A stretch of DNA of 10,080 bases. Source: Bacillota bacterium. Its GTDB lineage: Bacteria > Bacillota > Clostridia > Acetivibrionales > DTU013. Positions within the stretch are counted from its first letter, which is position 1. Each line of letters begins with the position of its first letter. Below, piece after piece: positions 1 to 6,264 of this stretch. A program made the position numbers and the translations under genes. The stretch covers positions 1 through 10,080 of the forward strand of contig JAEZLF010000306.1 of assembly GCA_023435925.1 (NCBI GenBank), in the 5' to 3' direction. The notes beneath the pieces are model-generated. The model did no database searches and had not been told where the DNA came from. It saw only the letters and a program-made list of their open reading frames with translations.

Positions 1-495
1 CAAAATCATGATTTCACTATCCAGACATAAAAGCTTCATGATCTCGACCCGCTGCTGCTCTCCTACCGAAAGCTGCCAAATTTTTGCGCCGGGCTCCACC
101 GGAATGGCAAATTTCTTTGAATAGCTGCGAATGGTTTCTTCCATTTTTGTTCTATTCAGAACAAAAGACTGCTGTCCTATACTCAGGTAAATGTTTTCAG
201 CAACGCTCAGTGTCTGGATCAGCTCAAAGTGTTGATGCACCATGCCGATTCCTAACTCCACAGCGTGTTTCGGAGTCTTTATCGACACCTTTTTCCCCTT
301 GTAATAAATTTCCCCCTCATTAGGCTTGTAGATGCCGAGCAATATATTCATCAAGGTGCTTTTTCCAGCACCGTTTTCTCCGAGTAAAGCGTGAATTTCG
401 CCCTTGTATAGCTTTAAATCCACATGATCATTTGCCAGGGTTTTCCCAAACCTTTTTGTAATACCTTTCATTTCCAATAAAGCAGATTTCTCCAT
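1..495 (-). CDS. Nucleoside/simple-sugar ABC importer ATP-binding protein, N-terminal part (3' end outside window)
   Basis: This is the ATPase subunit of a cytoplasmic-membrane importer of the RbsA/YufO (NupA) type, which carries sugars or nucleosides. The 165 visible residues run in frame to base 1 and cover most of the first ABC domain. Walker A is GENGAGKST at residues 39-47, the Q-loop glutamine is in MVHQHF at about 88, the signature is LSVGEQQR at 142-149, and a Walker B strand begins (EIMIL) at 161-165 where the window ends. The family usually has two ABC domains over about 500 residues, so roughly two thirds is missing. The ATG at 495 is preceded by GGAGG with 7-nt spacing. A guanine-class purine riboswitch and terminator in the leader suggest that the substrate is a purine nucleoside or base and that expression falls when guanine is plentiful. 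The permease and BMP-type binding lipoprotein are expected beyond the left edge. Family assignment is firm; the substrate is inferred from regulation. Confidence 0.93.
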   Translation of the reverse strand, partial: MEKSALLEMKGITKRFGKTLANDHVDLKLYKGEIHALLGENGAGKSTLMNILLGIYKPNEGEIYYKGKKVSIKTPKHAVELGIGMVHQHFELIQTLSVAENIYLSIGQQSFVLNRTKMEETIRSYSKKFAIPVEPGAKIWQLSVGEQQRVEIMKLLCLDSEIMIL

Positions 496-566
496 ATGTA
501 AACCTCCGTTTTTTTAGAGAGAAGCGAATAACCTGATAAAACAAAAGGCATCTTTCCGTTATCAAT

Positions 567-599
567 AAAAAATGGATGGAGAAACAGTGTTCTCCATCC
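567..599 (-). terminator. Intrinsic terminator in the leader of the nucleoside transporter gene (riboswitch expression platform)
   Basis: Read on the minus strand, a perfect 10-bp stem (GGATGGAGAA pairing with TTCTCCATCC, six-base loop) is followed by one A and then six U's (572-567). It lies about 95 nt downstream of the purine aptamer and 71 nt upstream of the transporter ATG, the normal place for an attenuator controlled by a riboswitch. The competing antiterminator helix was not resolved by eye. The only candidate found is UUACCU of aptamer P3 (715-710) with AGGUAA at 617-612, which does not itself overlap the terminator stem. Confidence 0.9.
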
Positions 600-695
600 T
601 TTTGCACATTGTTACCTTGTTAAAAATTGCAGAGCCAATCCGTCATGTAATCCGGTCTTCTTTGCAAACAAATAACACAAACTTGCACTTAACAG

Positions 696-769
696 GGACA
701 CCATAGTGTAGGTAATTTACGGTTACCACGTAGAAACTTCCACACCATATTTGTGGATTTATATAGTCC
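696..769 (-). ncRNA. Purine riboswitch aptamer, guanine class (C74)
   Basis: The minus-strand RNA matches the purine aptamer seen in the Bacillus subtilis xpt leader. P1 is 6 bp (767-762 with 705-700). P2 is CCACA/UGUGG plus one more pair, closed by L2 AAUAUGG (751-745). The invariant J2/3 UUUCUAC spans 736-730. L3 CCGUAAA spans 722-716, and its two C's can pair with the two G's of L2. The base equivalent to position 74, which reads the ligand, is C at 706, predicting guanine/hypoxanthine rather than adenine. U22, U47 and U51 equivalents are 761, 736 and 732. P3 is slightly unusual: GGUAA/UUACC plus two basal pairs with U710 bulged. Together with the terminator downstream, it predicts that guanine switches the transporter off. 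Confidence 0.94.
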
Positions 770-801
770 TAAACTATTCGATATTATTTAATTTTTTCAA
801 T

Positions 802-830
802 AGTCTACCATGCAAATTGCTTCATGTCAA
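802..830 (-). promoter_or_regulatory. Sigma-A-type promoter for the riboswitch and nucleoside transporter transcript
   Basis: On the minus strand a perfect -35 TTGACA (830-825) is followed by a 17-bp spacer and a -10 TAGACT (807-802). A TG one base upstream of the -10 (extended -10) adds strength. Transcription would start near 795, about 25 nt before the aptamer P1 helix, giving a leader of about 300 nt before the ATG at 495. Confidence 0.82.
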
Positions 831-972
831 CCGGCTGAAATACTTCTGAGTGCACAGTCTGAATTAACTGAATTACTTCCAGGTGCATAAAATAATCGCA
901 CACCATATATTTGCATTAATGCTAACCAATGTTCTAGAAATTAGTATCATCCCTGAACGAAAAATGTGCCAG
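831..972. other. Intergenic stretch between promoter and inverted-repeat element
   Basis: AT-rich DNA with no supportable gene on either strand. The only regularity is a 9-bp tandem duplication, CTGAATTAA followed by CTGAATTAC, at 859-876. It lies just upstream of the -35 box and could be chance or an operator half-site pair. Nothing else was recognised. Confidence 0.4.
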
Positions 973-1060
973 AGTCCAAATGAAAGCGGGAAGGGTGGTC
1001 AACCCGGCATTCAGCATGCTACACGGACAGATTCTAATTGGCATTACTTGCTCCAATGAG

Positions 1061-1100
1061 GGCACTGGTGAACCAGCATCCATGCTTATACACCAGTGCC
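1061..1100. repeat. Nested perfect hairpin at the centre of the inverted-repeat element
   Basis: GGCACTGGTG (1061-1070) is perfectly complementary to CACCAGTGCC (1091-1100). Inside, AGCA and TGCT form a second stem separated from the first by an AACC/TATA internal loop. Because it is palindromic, the fold is the same on either strand. It lacks a U-tract and so does not look like a terminator. Confidence 0.75.
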
Positions 1101-1118
1101 GTCGGCTTCCGTGCCGAC
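1101..1118. repeat. Second hairpin in the inverted-repeat element
   Basis: GTCGGC (1101-1106) pairs with GCCGAC (1113-1118) around a six-base loop. It directly abuts the preceding hairpin, so with the long arms the whole element could fold as a three-way junction. Confidence 0.7.
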
Positions 1119-1253
1119 TGTTGTGGTTCCTATAACCTCATTTGATCTGCGTAACGCCAAAAGAATCTGTAGCCGTTTGCAACATGAATGCTTGGCCGAC
1201 CACCCTCCCCGCTTTCTTAAGTCCAGAGATTTCTAAGAAAAAAATAATAAAAA

Positions 1254-1295
1254 CACACAAAAGCATTGCAGTGTTACCTGTAACATTTTTGTGTG
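1254..1295 (-). terminator. Possible second terminator or structured hairpin, followed by a U-rich tract
   Basis: On the minus strand CACACAAAA (1295-1287) pairs with TTTTGTGTG (1262-1254), enclosing a smaller TGTTAC/GTAACA stem. A U-rich run with three A interruptions follows (about 1253-1237). The AT-rich, asymmetric stem makes it weaker than the terminator at 1359-1381. It may be a backup stop for the ECF operon. Confidence 0.35.
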
Positions 1296-1358
1296 ACACC
1301 TCTAAATCTCCGAGTACCATATCGTCAAACCGTATCAGGGCACCAAAAACTTTAATAC

Positions 1359-1381
1359 AAAAAGCAGGTGTTAGTACCTGC
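1359..1381 (-). terminator. Intrinsic terminator of the ECF transporter operon
   Basis: Twenty bases after the stop codon of the small protein, GCAGGT (1381-1376) pairs with ACCTGC (1369-1364) around a six-base loop, followed by five U's (1363-1359). The stem is short but GC-rich, and its position just past the last gene supports a real stop. Confidence 0.62.
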
Positions 1382-1400
1382 ATCTATTACCCAAGCTTTT

Positions 1401-1529
1401 CTACGCATCATAGGCAATTAAAACTATTTTGCTATTTAACTTTTTTGACAGCTCTTTTTCCAAGTTCGTGATCATATCCAGAATTTCCTTGTTATTTTTG
1501 ATATCTGCGTGTTGAAACTCCGTTTTCAT
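1401..1529 (-). CDS. 42-residue small protein of unknown function at the end of the ECF operon
   Basis: I do not recognise this family by name. The ATG at 1529 is preceded by a strong ribosome binding site, GGGAGG with 6-nt spacing, and the frame ends at TAG (1401-1403). The product is charged and probably cytosolic, with no signal peptide or membrane segment. Residues about 13-32 (NKEILDMITNLEKELSKKLN) have the pattern of an amphipathic helix, and the tail SKIVLIAYDA is hydrophobic and strand-like. It begins 53 nt after the S-component stop. A 7-bp hairpin (1574-1548) without a U-tract precedes its ribosome binding site, and a terminator follows it, so it appears to be the last gene of the operon. 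The good ribosome binding site and placement argue that it is translated. A role as a small partner or regulator of the transporter is only a guess. Confidence 0.72.
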   Translation of the reverse strand: MKTEFQHADIKNNKEILDMITNLEKELSKKLNSKIVLIAYDA

Positions 1530-1582
1530 CTGCATCCTCCCTTTCATCTTTTGATATCTATTATTTGTCAAAAGTTGGACTA

Positions 1583-4267
1583 TTATTCAATTAATCCGTA
1601 CTTCATCTTAATTCTGTCCAGCTTTTCGATCATGGGGCCTGAAATGAACCATAGAAAAAAAGATGTTGCTGCAGCATGGACGAGATCGAAAGGGATGCCC
1701 ATGATATATGCGGAAACAAACATTTCCATCGTAGGCTTTGCCTGCCATATAAGCACCGAGGCAGGGTTCATGATGCCGCCGTAAATGAAGAACGCAGCCA
1801 AACCGCCGAAAATACACAGAGAGCTTCGCGCTTTTCGCAGAAGCCCTTTGCGAAACAGAATTCCCGCCAGGAAACCGATGATTCCGAATGCAAACATCTG
1901 CCACGGTGTCCATGGTCCCTGTCCAAAAAACATATTGGACACAAATCCCGTGACCGCACCGACAAGAAATCCCGCCTCACCGCCGAAACAAACACCTGTA
2001 ATGATGACCAAAGCTACCACTGGCTTGAACTGGGGCAGCATAAAGAATGCAGCACGTCCCGCAACGCCAATTGCACAGAGCACTGATATGACGACAAGTT
2101 CCCGAGCCTGCGGCTTTCGGTTCTCAAAGACCAAAGCAAAGGGTAGCATGGTTTCCAGAATAATCAATAGACTGATAAAGTAATATTTTCTGTCGCCTAA
2201 AAAATAAATTCCCACATATATTGTTAAAGGAATGGCTGCAAGTATCATCAACATAGCCGCAAGAGTCCGCTTGGACAGCTTGCGCTTCTCTTCCGGCGGA
2301 CTTGAAGAAAAATCCGGCGTAATCTGAAATAACCCCGGTATAATCGCAGTAAGGCCGAGAATCACTTCTAAAATCAGTGTGAACTGTACAAGGTATCCCC
2401 TCCAGCCGGTCCATCGGTTATATAGGAACATTGCTGTCAGAATAAACAACACCAAGCAGCTTAATGCCACCGCTATGCGTTGTGGCGTTGGCTTCGCCCT
2501 CTCCTTCCGTGGTTTGATTTTATTGCTGTCCCTCTTTGACTCCAAGTGTCTACCGATGTCCGCAGCCATCATATGCAATGTTTCAGGACGCTCAGAGACC
2601 TTACCTCCACAGGCGAGAATGATATCATCCGCAAGTATTGCCGCAGGAAGCAGATCTCGCGCCATACGGTTTGCCGCTGTGGTATAAAAGCTTTTGCCAG
2701 CAAAAAAGCTGCGGGGTTTATCCATGCTTACGATGCTGCCGTCAAAAAACATTGCACACCGGTCGGCATGGCGTGCGCAGAACTCAATGTCGTGTGACAC
2801 CATTACAATGGTTGCGCCGGAGGCCTTAAGGTTCTCCAATATAACCGCCAGCTTCTCCTTGAAGTGTCCGTCGAGGCCCTTTGTCGGCTCGTCCAAAAGT
2901 AGTATTTGCGGGGTAAGAAGAAGCACCTTGGCAAGCGCCGCCCTCTGCTGCTCACCTCCCGACAGGTCATACGGATGCATGGAGAGCAGATCGTCAAGTC
3001 CACAGAGGGTAGATATCGCTGCCACACGTCTTTTTTGCTCCTCTTTGGGAACTTTTCGTCCCGAAAACATTTCAAAGAGGTCAAGTGCAACAGTCTTTTT
3101 TACAAATAGCGTCTGCGGATTTTGCGGCAAAACACCCAAAAGTCCGCTGTATCTCTCTGAATCGGAAATATCCGACAGCTTTCTGCCATCTATTTTTACC
3201 CCACCCCGATAGGGCTTCAATATGCCTGACATGACGGATAGACTGGTTGATTTACCCGTCCCGTTTCCACCTGTAATGGCAAAAAGCTCCCCCGGATAAA
3301 TTTTCACAGATAGATCCTTTACAACATCAGGCAGATTCCTCCCGTACTTGAACCAAACCTCCGAAAGCTCAATAACGGGTCCACTCTTATACATCGGCAC
3401 TTTATCCTTCGGAATCGCGGTTTCATCAAGGGAGTGTTCCCGTGCGAACTGCTCAAGCCATGTTCTGCCATCTCTTACCGTGATCGGACATTTCAGATCA
3501 TTTTCCACACCGGCATATACCCTTATTGATACAGGCATGTTGATGAACATATCGTGATGGAGCTTCCCCAACCTTGCTCCCACCTGCCTGGGTGTGCCGT
3601 CTGCGATAATAAGCCCGTCGTCCATAACGATCACTCTGTCAGACATGGGAAAGACGTCCTCCAAACGATGTTCCGTCATAATGACCGTCGTTCCCAGCTC
3701 ACGGTTTATCTTTTCTATTGCCTTTAGAAAGTCGCTTGCAGCAATGGGATCAAGCTGACTTGTCGGCTCGTCCAGGATAAGCACAGACGGCTGCATGACC
3801 ATGATAGCAGCGAGGTTGAGCATCTGTTTTTGCCCCCCGGACAGCTCGTTGACGTTTTTATGAAACCATGTCTGTATACCAAAAAACGAGGCCATTTCTG
3901 CAACCCGTGTCCGGATCTCCGGTGTATTATAGCCAAGGCTTTCCATGCCGAAGGCCAGTTCATGCCAAACCTTGTCCGTAACAATCTGATTGTCAGGGCT
4001 CTGCAGCACAAAGCCTATCTTTCCGCTCTGTGTCCTTTGGTCAACCGTATTCAGAGGCACACCTTCAAACAGTATTTTTCCGCTCATGACACCGTGGGGA
4101 GTAAGTGCACTTTTAAGCATGCGAAGTAGAGTGGTCTTCCCGCAGCCCGACTTCCCGCAAAGGGTTACAAATCCACCCTGATCCATATTGAGGCATATAT
4201 TCTTCAGCGCCGGTTTTTCCTTACCCGGATAGGTGAATGTCAGTTGCTCGATTGTAAATGTTTCCAC
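1583..4267 (-). CDS. ECF transporter fusion: two EcfA-type ATPase domains plus a membrane S-component
   Basis: One 894-residue polypeptide carries three of the four functional parts of an energy-coupling-factor importer. ATPase domain 1 (about 1-240) has Walker A GKSGCGKTT (38-46), Q-loop Q89, signature LSGGQ (142-146), Walker B LILDEP (163-168) and switch H200. ATPase domain 2 (about 297-530) has GGNGTGKST (333-341), Q382, LSGGE (435-439), LLLDEP (456-461) and H492. Both ATP sites look intact. A basic linker (about 575-600) leads to roughly four hydrophobic segments (597-712) and then the S-component-like domain (about 720-894), whose landmarks are the ARELV start, QFKPVVAL and QGPWTPWQM. 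The start is GTG at 4267 with GGGAGG 7 nt upstream, overlapping the end of ecfT by 28 nt. Most EcfA proteins are about 280 residues and S-components about 180-200, so this is a true fusion. Substrate is not readable from sequence; neighbours suggest a corrinoid. Confidence 0.93.
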   Translation of the reverse strand: METFTIEQLTFTYPGKEKPALKNICLNMDQGGFVTLCGKSGCGKTTLLRMLKSALTPHGVMSGKILFEGVPLNTVDQRTQSGKIGFVLQSPDNQIVTDKVWHELAFGMESLGYNTPEIRTRVAEMASFFGIQTWFHKNVNELSGGQKQMLNLAAIMVMQPSVLILDEPTSQLDPIAASDFLKAIEKINRELGTTVIMTEHRLEDVFPMSDRVIVMDDGLIIADGTPRQVGARLGKLHHDMFINMPVSIRVYAGVENDLKCPITVRDGRTWLEQFAREHSLDETAIPKDKVPMYKSGPVIELSEVWFKYGRNLPDVVKDLSVKIYPGELFAITGGNGTGKSTSLSVMSGILKPYRGGVKIDGRKLSDISDSERYSGLLGVLPQNPQTLFVKKTVALDLFEMFSGRKVPKEEQKRRVAAISTLCGLDDLLSMHPYDLSGGEQQRAALAKVLLLTPQILLLDEPTKGLDGHFKEKLAVILENLKASGATIVMVSHDIEFCARHADRCAMFFDGSIVSMDKPRSFFAGKSFYTTAANRMARDLLPAAILADDIILACGGKVSERPETLHMMAADIGRHLESKRDSNKIKPRKERAKPTPQRIAVALSCLVLFILTAMFLYNRWTGWRGYLVQFTLILEVILGLTAIIPGLFQITPDFSSSPPEEKRKLSKRTLAAMLMILAAIPLTIYVGIYFLGDRKYYFISLLIILETMLPFALVFENRKPQARELVVISVLCAIGVAGRAAFFMLPQFKPVVALVIITGVCFGGEAGFLVGAVTGFVSNMFFGQGPWTPWQMFAFGIIGFLAGILFRKGLLRKARSSLCIFGGLAAFFIYGGIMNPASVLIWQAKPTMEMFVSAYIMGIPFDLVHAAATSFFLWFISGPMIEKLDRIKMKYGLIE

Positions 4268-5130
4268 TTTCTATCCTCCCAAAACTCCATAATCACCGGT
4301 GAAATACACAGCGAGAAATACGCTGCAAAAGCACTCACGGAATAAGGCGTTGCCGCCACGCCCTTCATCGACGGAAAGTAGCGCCAGTAGAAGCCTCCGG
4401 TAAATGCTCCCGTAAGCACATATATTCCCATGAAGCCAATGACACAAAGGGCTTTTTTATCCCTGCTGTCAAAACGAAAAACTGAGAACGCTGTGCGCCC
4501 CGGCAGCCCATACCCACAGCTTTTCATGCTGTCCGCCGTGTCAATGGCATTCTCCAGCGCCCACGTGACCATAATGGACAATATTTTGATGCCGTTTTTC
4601 GCTCTTTGCAGGATACTGCCGTTGGACACATCCCGGCCGATGCATTTCTGCGAATTCGAGACAACCTTAATCTGCGCCTTAAATTTAGGCACAAAACGCA
4701 GTACCATCGAAAGAATAAGCGATAACGAGGGTATCACCCGACCAAACAGATAGATGAACTTATCCGAAGTCATCACGGCATTGTAACAGGAAAACCAGCA
4801 GATTACCGTGACAATCATTGTTGCCGCCGCGATGCCATATATGATGGATTCCAGCGTCAGCGGATTGCCGCTTGACAGATAGGTCAGGATCGTCACGCCT
4901 TCATGGTTGAATGCGGGATTCATCAAAGCTGCCACAAGCAGCATTGGCAGCATATACAAAAGATTGAAACGCAAAGCGTTTCTACCATTCAGCTTGATGG
5001 AGTAGATAAAGGCACACACCAGGGATATGGCAAGACAGACCGGATGCATAAAGAACATAGAGCAAAGAAGCACCAGTGTGAAATACAAGAAGTTGATAGT
5101 CGGGTGATATCCCCCAAATAAATTTTTCAT
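4240..5130 (-). CDS. ecfT: ECF transporter transmembrane coupling protein EcfT
   Basis: The 296-residue product is the membrane scaffold that joins the two ATPase domains to the substrate-binding S-component. It has an N-terminal cluster of hydrophobic helices (about 10-130), a central coupling-helix region (LRFVPKFKAQ to SMKSCGYGLPGRT, about 145-215), and C-terminal hydrophobic segments (about 225-285). In typical EcfT proteins two Ala-Arg-Gly motifs in the coupling helices contact the ATPases. Here they read KCIG and KSCG, so the arginine is replaced in both. The ATG at 5130 lies two bases after the stop of the upstream gene, and its GGAGG site sits inside that gene's last codons, so translation is coupled. 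Its 3' end overlaps the ATPase/S fusion by 28 nt. Family is clear from architecture and context. Confidence 0.9.
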   Translation of the reverse strand: MKNLFGGYHPTINFLYFTLVLLCSMFFMHPVCLAISLVCAFIYSIKLNGRNALRFNLLYMLPMLLVAALMNPAFNHEGVTILTYLSSGNPLTLESIIYGIAAATMIVTVICWFSCYNAVMTSDKFIYLFGRVIPSLSLILSMVLRFVPKFKAQIKVVSNSQKCIGRDVSNGSILQRAKNGIKILSIMVTWALENAIDTADSMKSCGYGLPGRTAFSVFRFDSRDKKALCVIGFMGIYVLTGAFTGGFYWRYFPSMKGVAATPYSVSAFAAYFSLCISPVIMEFWEDRKWKHLQSSN

Positions 5131-5132
5131 TC

Positions 5133-6119
5133 TTAGCCTCCGATTGCGTTGTAGCCACCCACATCAATGCCTAAATCGCAGGTATACACCCATTCCACAA
5201 CATCTCCCGGCTTAAGCTGATAGCGGGAACAGCCGTAATTCGGAAACCAGCCGTTGACCTTGTACATCCAGCCCGAAAGCTCGCCGCAGTCAAACTCATA
5301 GAAATTACCAATGGCCTCGATATAAGCACTGTTGTACATGGGCGTATTGACAAACTCCATATGTATCCTGTTTTTTTTCATCTCCCTCATAAGGACATTA
5401 AATACACTTTCACCCTCATAGAAGGTCACTGTTGATGCCGCAAATATAGCACCATCACTAGGTACCAATTCCACCTTTTCAGGATCGAGCCATTTCATAT
5501 GTTCAAGAATCGTATCGCACCGGACCGAAAGCACACAGGTATATTCTTTATCGGTGACGGCTGTATTCTCCGGCTCCACCGGTACGGGTTTTCCTTTCGG
5601 CACAGGATCGGTGAGGTACTTATCCTTACCGGTAGCCGATTCGATGATCATCCCCTGTGATTGTGAGTAAGCAGCATTACCCGGTTCTAAATCCCCGGAA
5701 GAATCTCCGGCCAATTCCGCCGCCAGATCGAGCTTTTCCTGTACAGAAAGTCCCTCTTCCGCTCCGCCCGGTCGTGAATGATATACGACAGACGATGCCG
5801 ATGCAGGTTTCTGAGAGGATTCAGGCATGGGGTGGACTTGCGGCAAGGAGTCTTCCTCATTTGCCGCCAAGCCTCCCGGTTCAGTGCCTTCGGGTGTCGT
5901 TTCCACGCGCAGGTCTTCAGGTGTCCCGGATTCCACCGGTTCCGCTTCAGGCGTATTTTGTGTCTGTGTTATTAGCTGTGATACCGGCTCCGTTCCGGTT
6001 TGTGCAGAGGATGTACTCCATCCGCGCAGCCCAGGGGCGTTGCCGCCCCACCAGAATGCCAGAACCAGCACCGCGGTAATGGCCGCGGTAGCTATGATTT
6101 TAGTTGTATGCTTTTTCAT
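5133..6119 (-). CDS. Membrane-anchored extracellular DUF4430 (transcobalamin-like C-terminal) protein
   Basis: The 328-residue product begins with MKKH and a hydrophobic segment at about 7-24, which has no lipobox and is probably an uncleaved N-terminal anchor. A long Pro/Glu/Thr/Ser-rich linker (about 35-190) would span the cell wall. The C-terminal domain (about 190-320) is DUF4430, recognised from FYEGESVFNVL, MYNSAYIEAI, SGWMYKVNGWFPNYG and LKPGDVVEWVYTCDLG. This family is related to the beta domain that helps bind cobalamin in intrinsic factor and transcobalamin. Five cysteines (about 195, 201, 278, 297, 314) lie in the domain and could form disulfides outside the cell. It sits two bases before ecfT, so it may be the membrane-proximal receptor passing ligand to the importer. 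The ATG at 6119 has AAAGGA 7 nt upstream. Domain call is strong; ligand is inferred. Confidence 0.88.
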   Translation of the reverse strand: MKKHTTKIIATAAITAVLVLAFWWGGNAPGLRGWSTSSAQTGTEPVSQLITQTQNTPEAEPVESGTPEDLRVETTPEGTEPGGLAANEEDSLPQVHPMPESSQKPASASSVVYHSRPGGAEEGLSVQEKLDLAAELAGDSSGDLEPGNAAYSQSQGMIIESATGKDKYLTDPVPKGKPVPVEPENTAVTDKEYTCVLSVRCDTILEHMKWLDPEKVELVPSDGAIFAASTVTFYEGESVFNVLMREMKKNRIHMEFVNTPMYNSAYIEAIGNFYEFDCGELSGWMYKVNGWFPNYGCSRYQLKPGDVVEWVYTCDLGIDVGGYNAIGG

Positions 6120-6192
6120 TGTCGTTTTCCTTTATAACATCGGTTCAAAAGTAACTTTTTCGGTTATAGAAAAATTTCCTTACCCGGGATGC

Positions 6193-6235
6193 ATGGGCGA
6201 GCAGATGACAAAATCATCGACCAGCCTCTGCCCAT
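6193..6235 (-). promoter_or_regulatory. Intercistronic hairpin before the membrane-anchored DUF4430 gene
   Basis: In the 145-nt gap between the toroid gene and the DUF4430 gene, minus-strand ATGGGC (6235-6230) pairs with GCCCAT (6198-6193). The stem continues as GAG/CTC after a one-base bulge, and the tip forms a GATGA/TCATC stem. No U-tract follows, so termination is unlikely. mRNA processing, stability control or partial attenuation within the operon are possible roles. Confidence 0.5.
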
Positions 6236-6264
6236 TTCAACGAGGTTGTAGATTTATCGCCTCA

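Larger units (their letters stand above)
979..1219. mobile_element. MITE-like 241-bp imperfect inverted-repeat element with 6-bp flanking direct repeat
   Basis: The left arm (982-1061) and the reverse complement of the right arm (1216-1136) align over about 80 positions at roughly 73% identity with few gaps. Conserved blocks include an outer 19-mer with 18 matches (GAAAGCGGG...AGGGTGGTC), an inner GCATTCA, ACAGATTCT, TTGGC, and ATGAGG at the inner ends. The element is bracketed by AGTCCA at 973-978 and 1220-1225, which looks like a target-site duplication. There is no transposase gene inside, so it would be a non-autonomous miniature element. The centre folds into two back-to-back hairpins (1061-1100 and 1101-1118). 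The alternative reading is a long structured RNA with a basal stem of the two arms. The inverted repeat is seen directly; its transposon nature is inferred. Confidence 0.62.

Noticed and set aside
895..930. A second purine-aptamer-like segment (minus-strand ATATGGTGTG resembling L2/P2)
   Set aside because: The invariant J2/3 UUUCUAC and L3 CCGUAAA are absent, so it is most likely chance similarity.
1138..1383. Minus-strand 81-codon open frame after the operon terminator
   Set aside because: Its start lies in the terminator stem, it ends inside the inverted-repeat arm, and no family or ribosome binding site was seen.
1142..1471. Plus-strand open frame of 109 codons across the inverted-repeat element
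   Set aside because: It has no ribosome binding site, overlaps the right arm of the repeat, two terminator-like hairpins and the small gene on the other strand, and its composition is not protein-like.
1548..1574. TTGACA at 1571-1566 as a promoter for the small gene
   Set aside because: No acceptable -10 box lies 16-18 bases downstream; the sequence is better explained as one arm of a 7-bp hairpin.
6120..6264. A cobalamin riboswitch in the intergenic gap, as would fit the proposed substrate
   Set aside because: No B12-box-like GCCACTG or its multi-helix context was found here or in the 7930-8055 gap; if present, it would lie upstream of the window.
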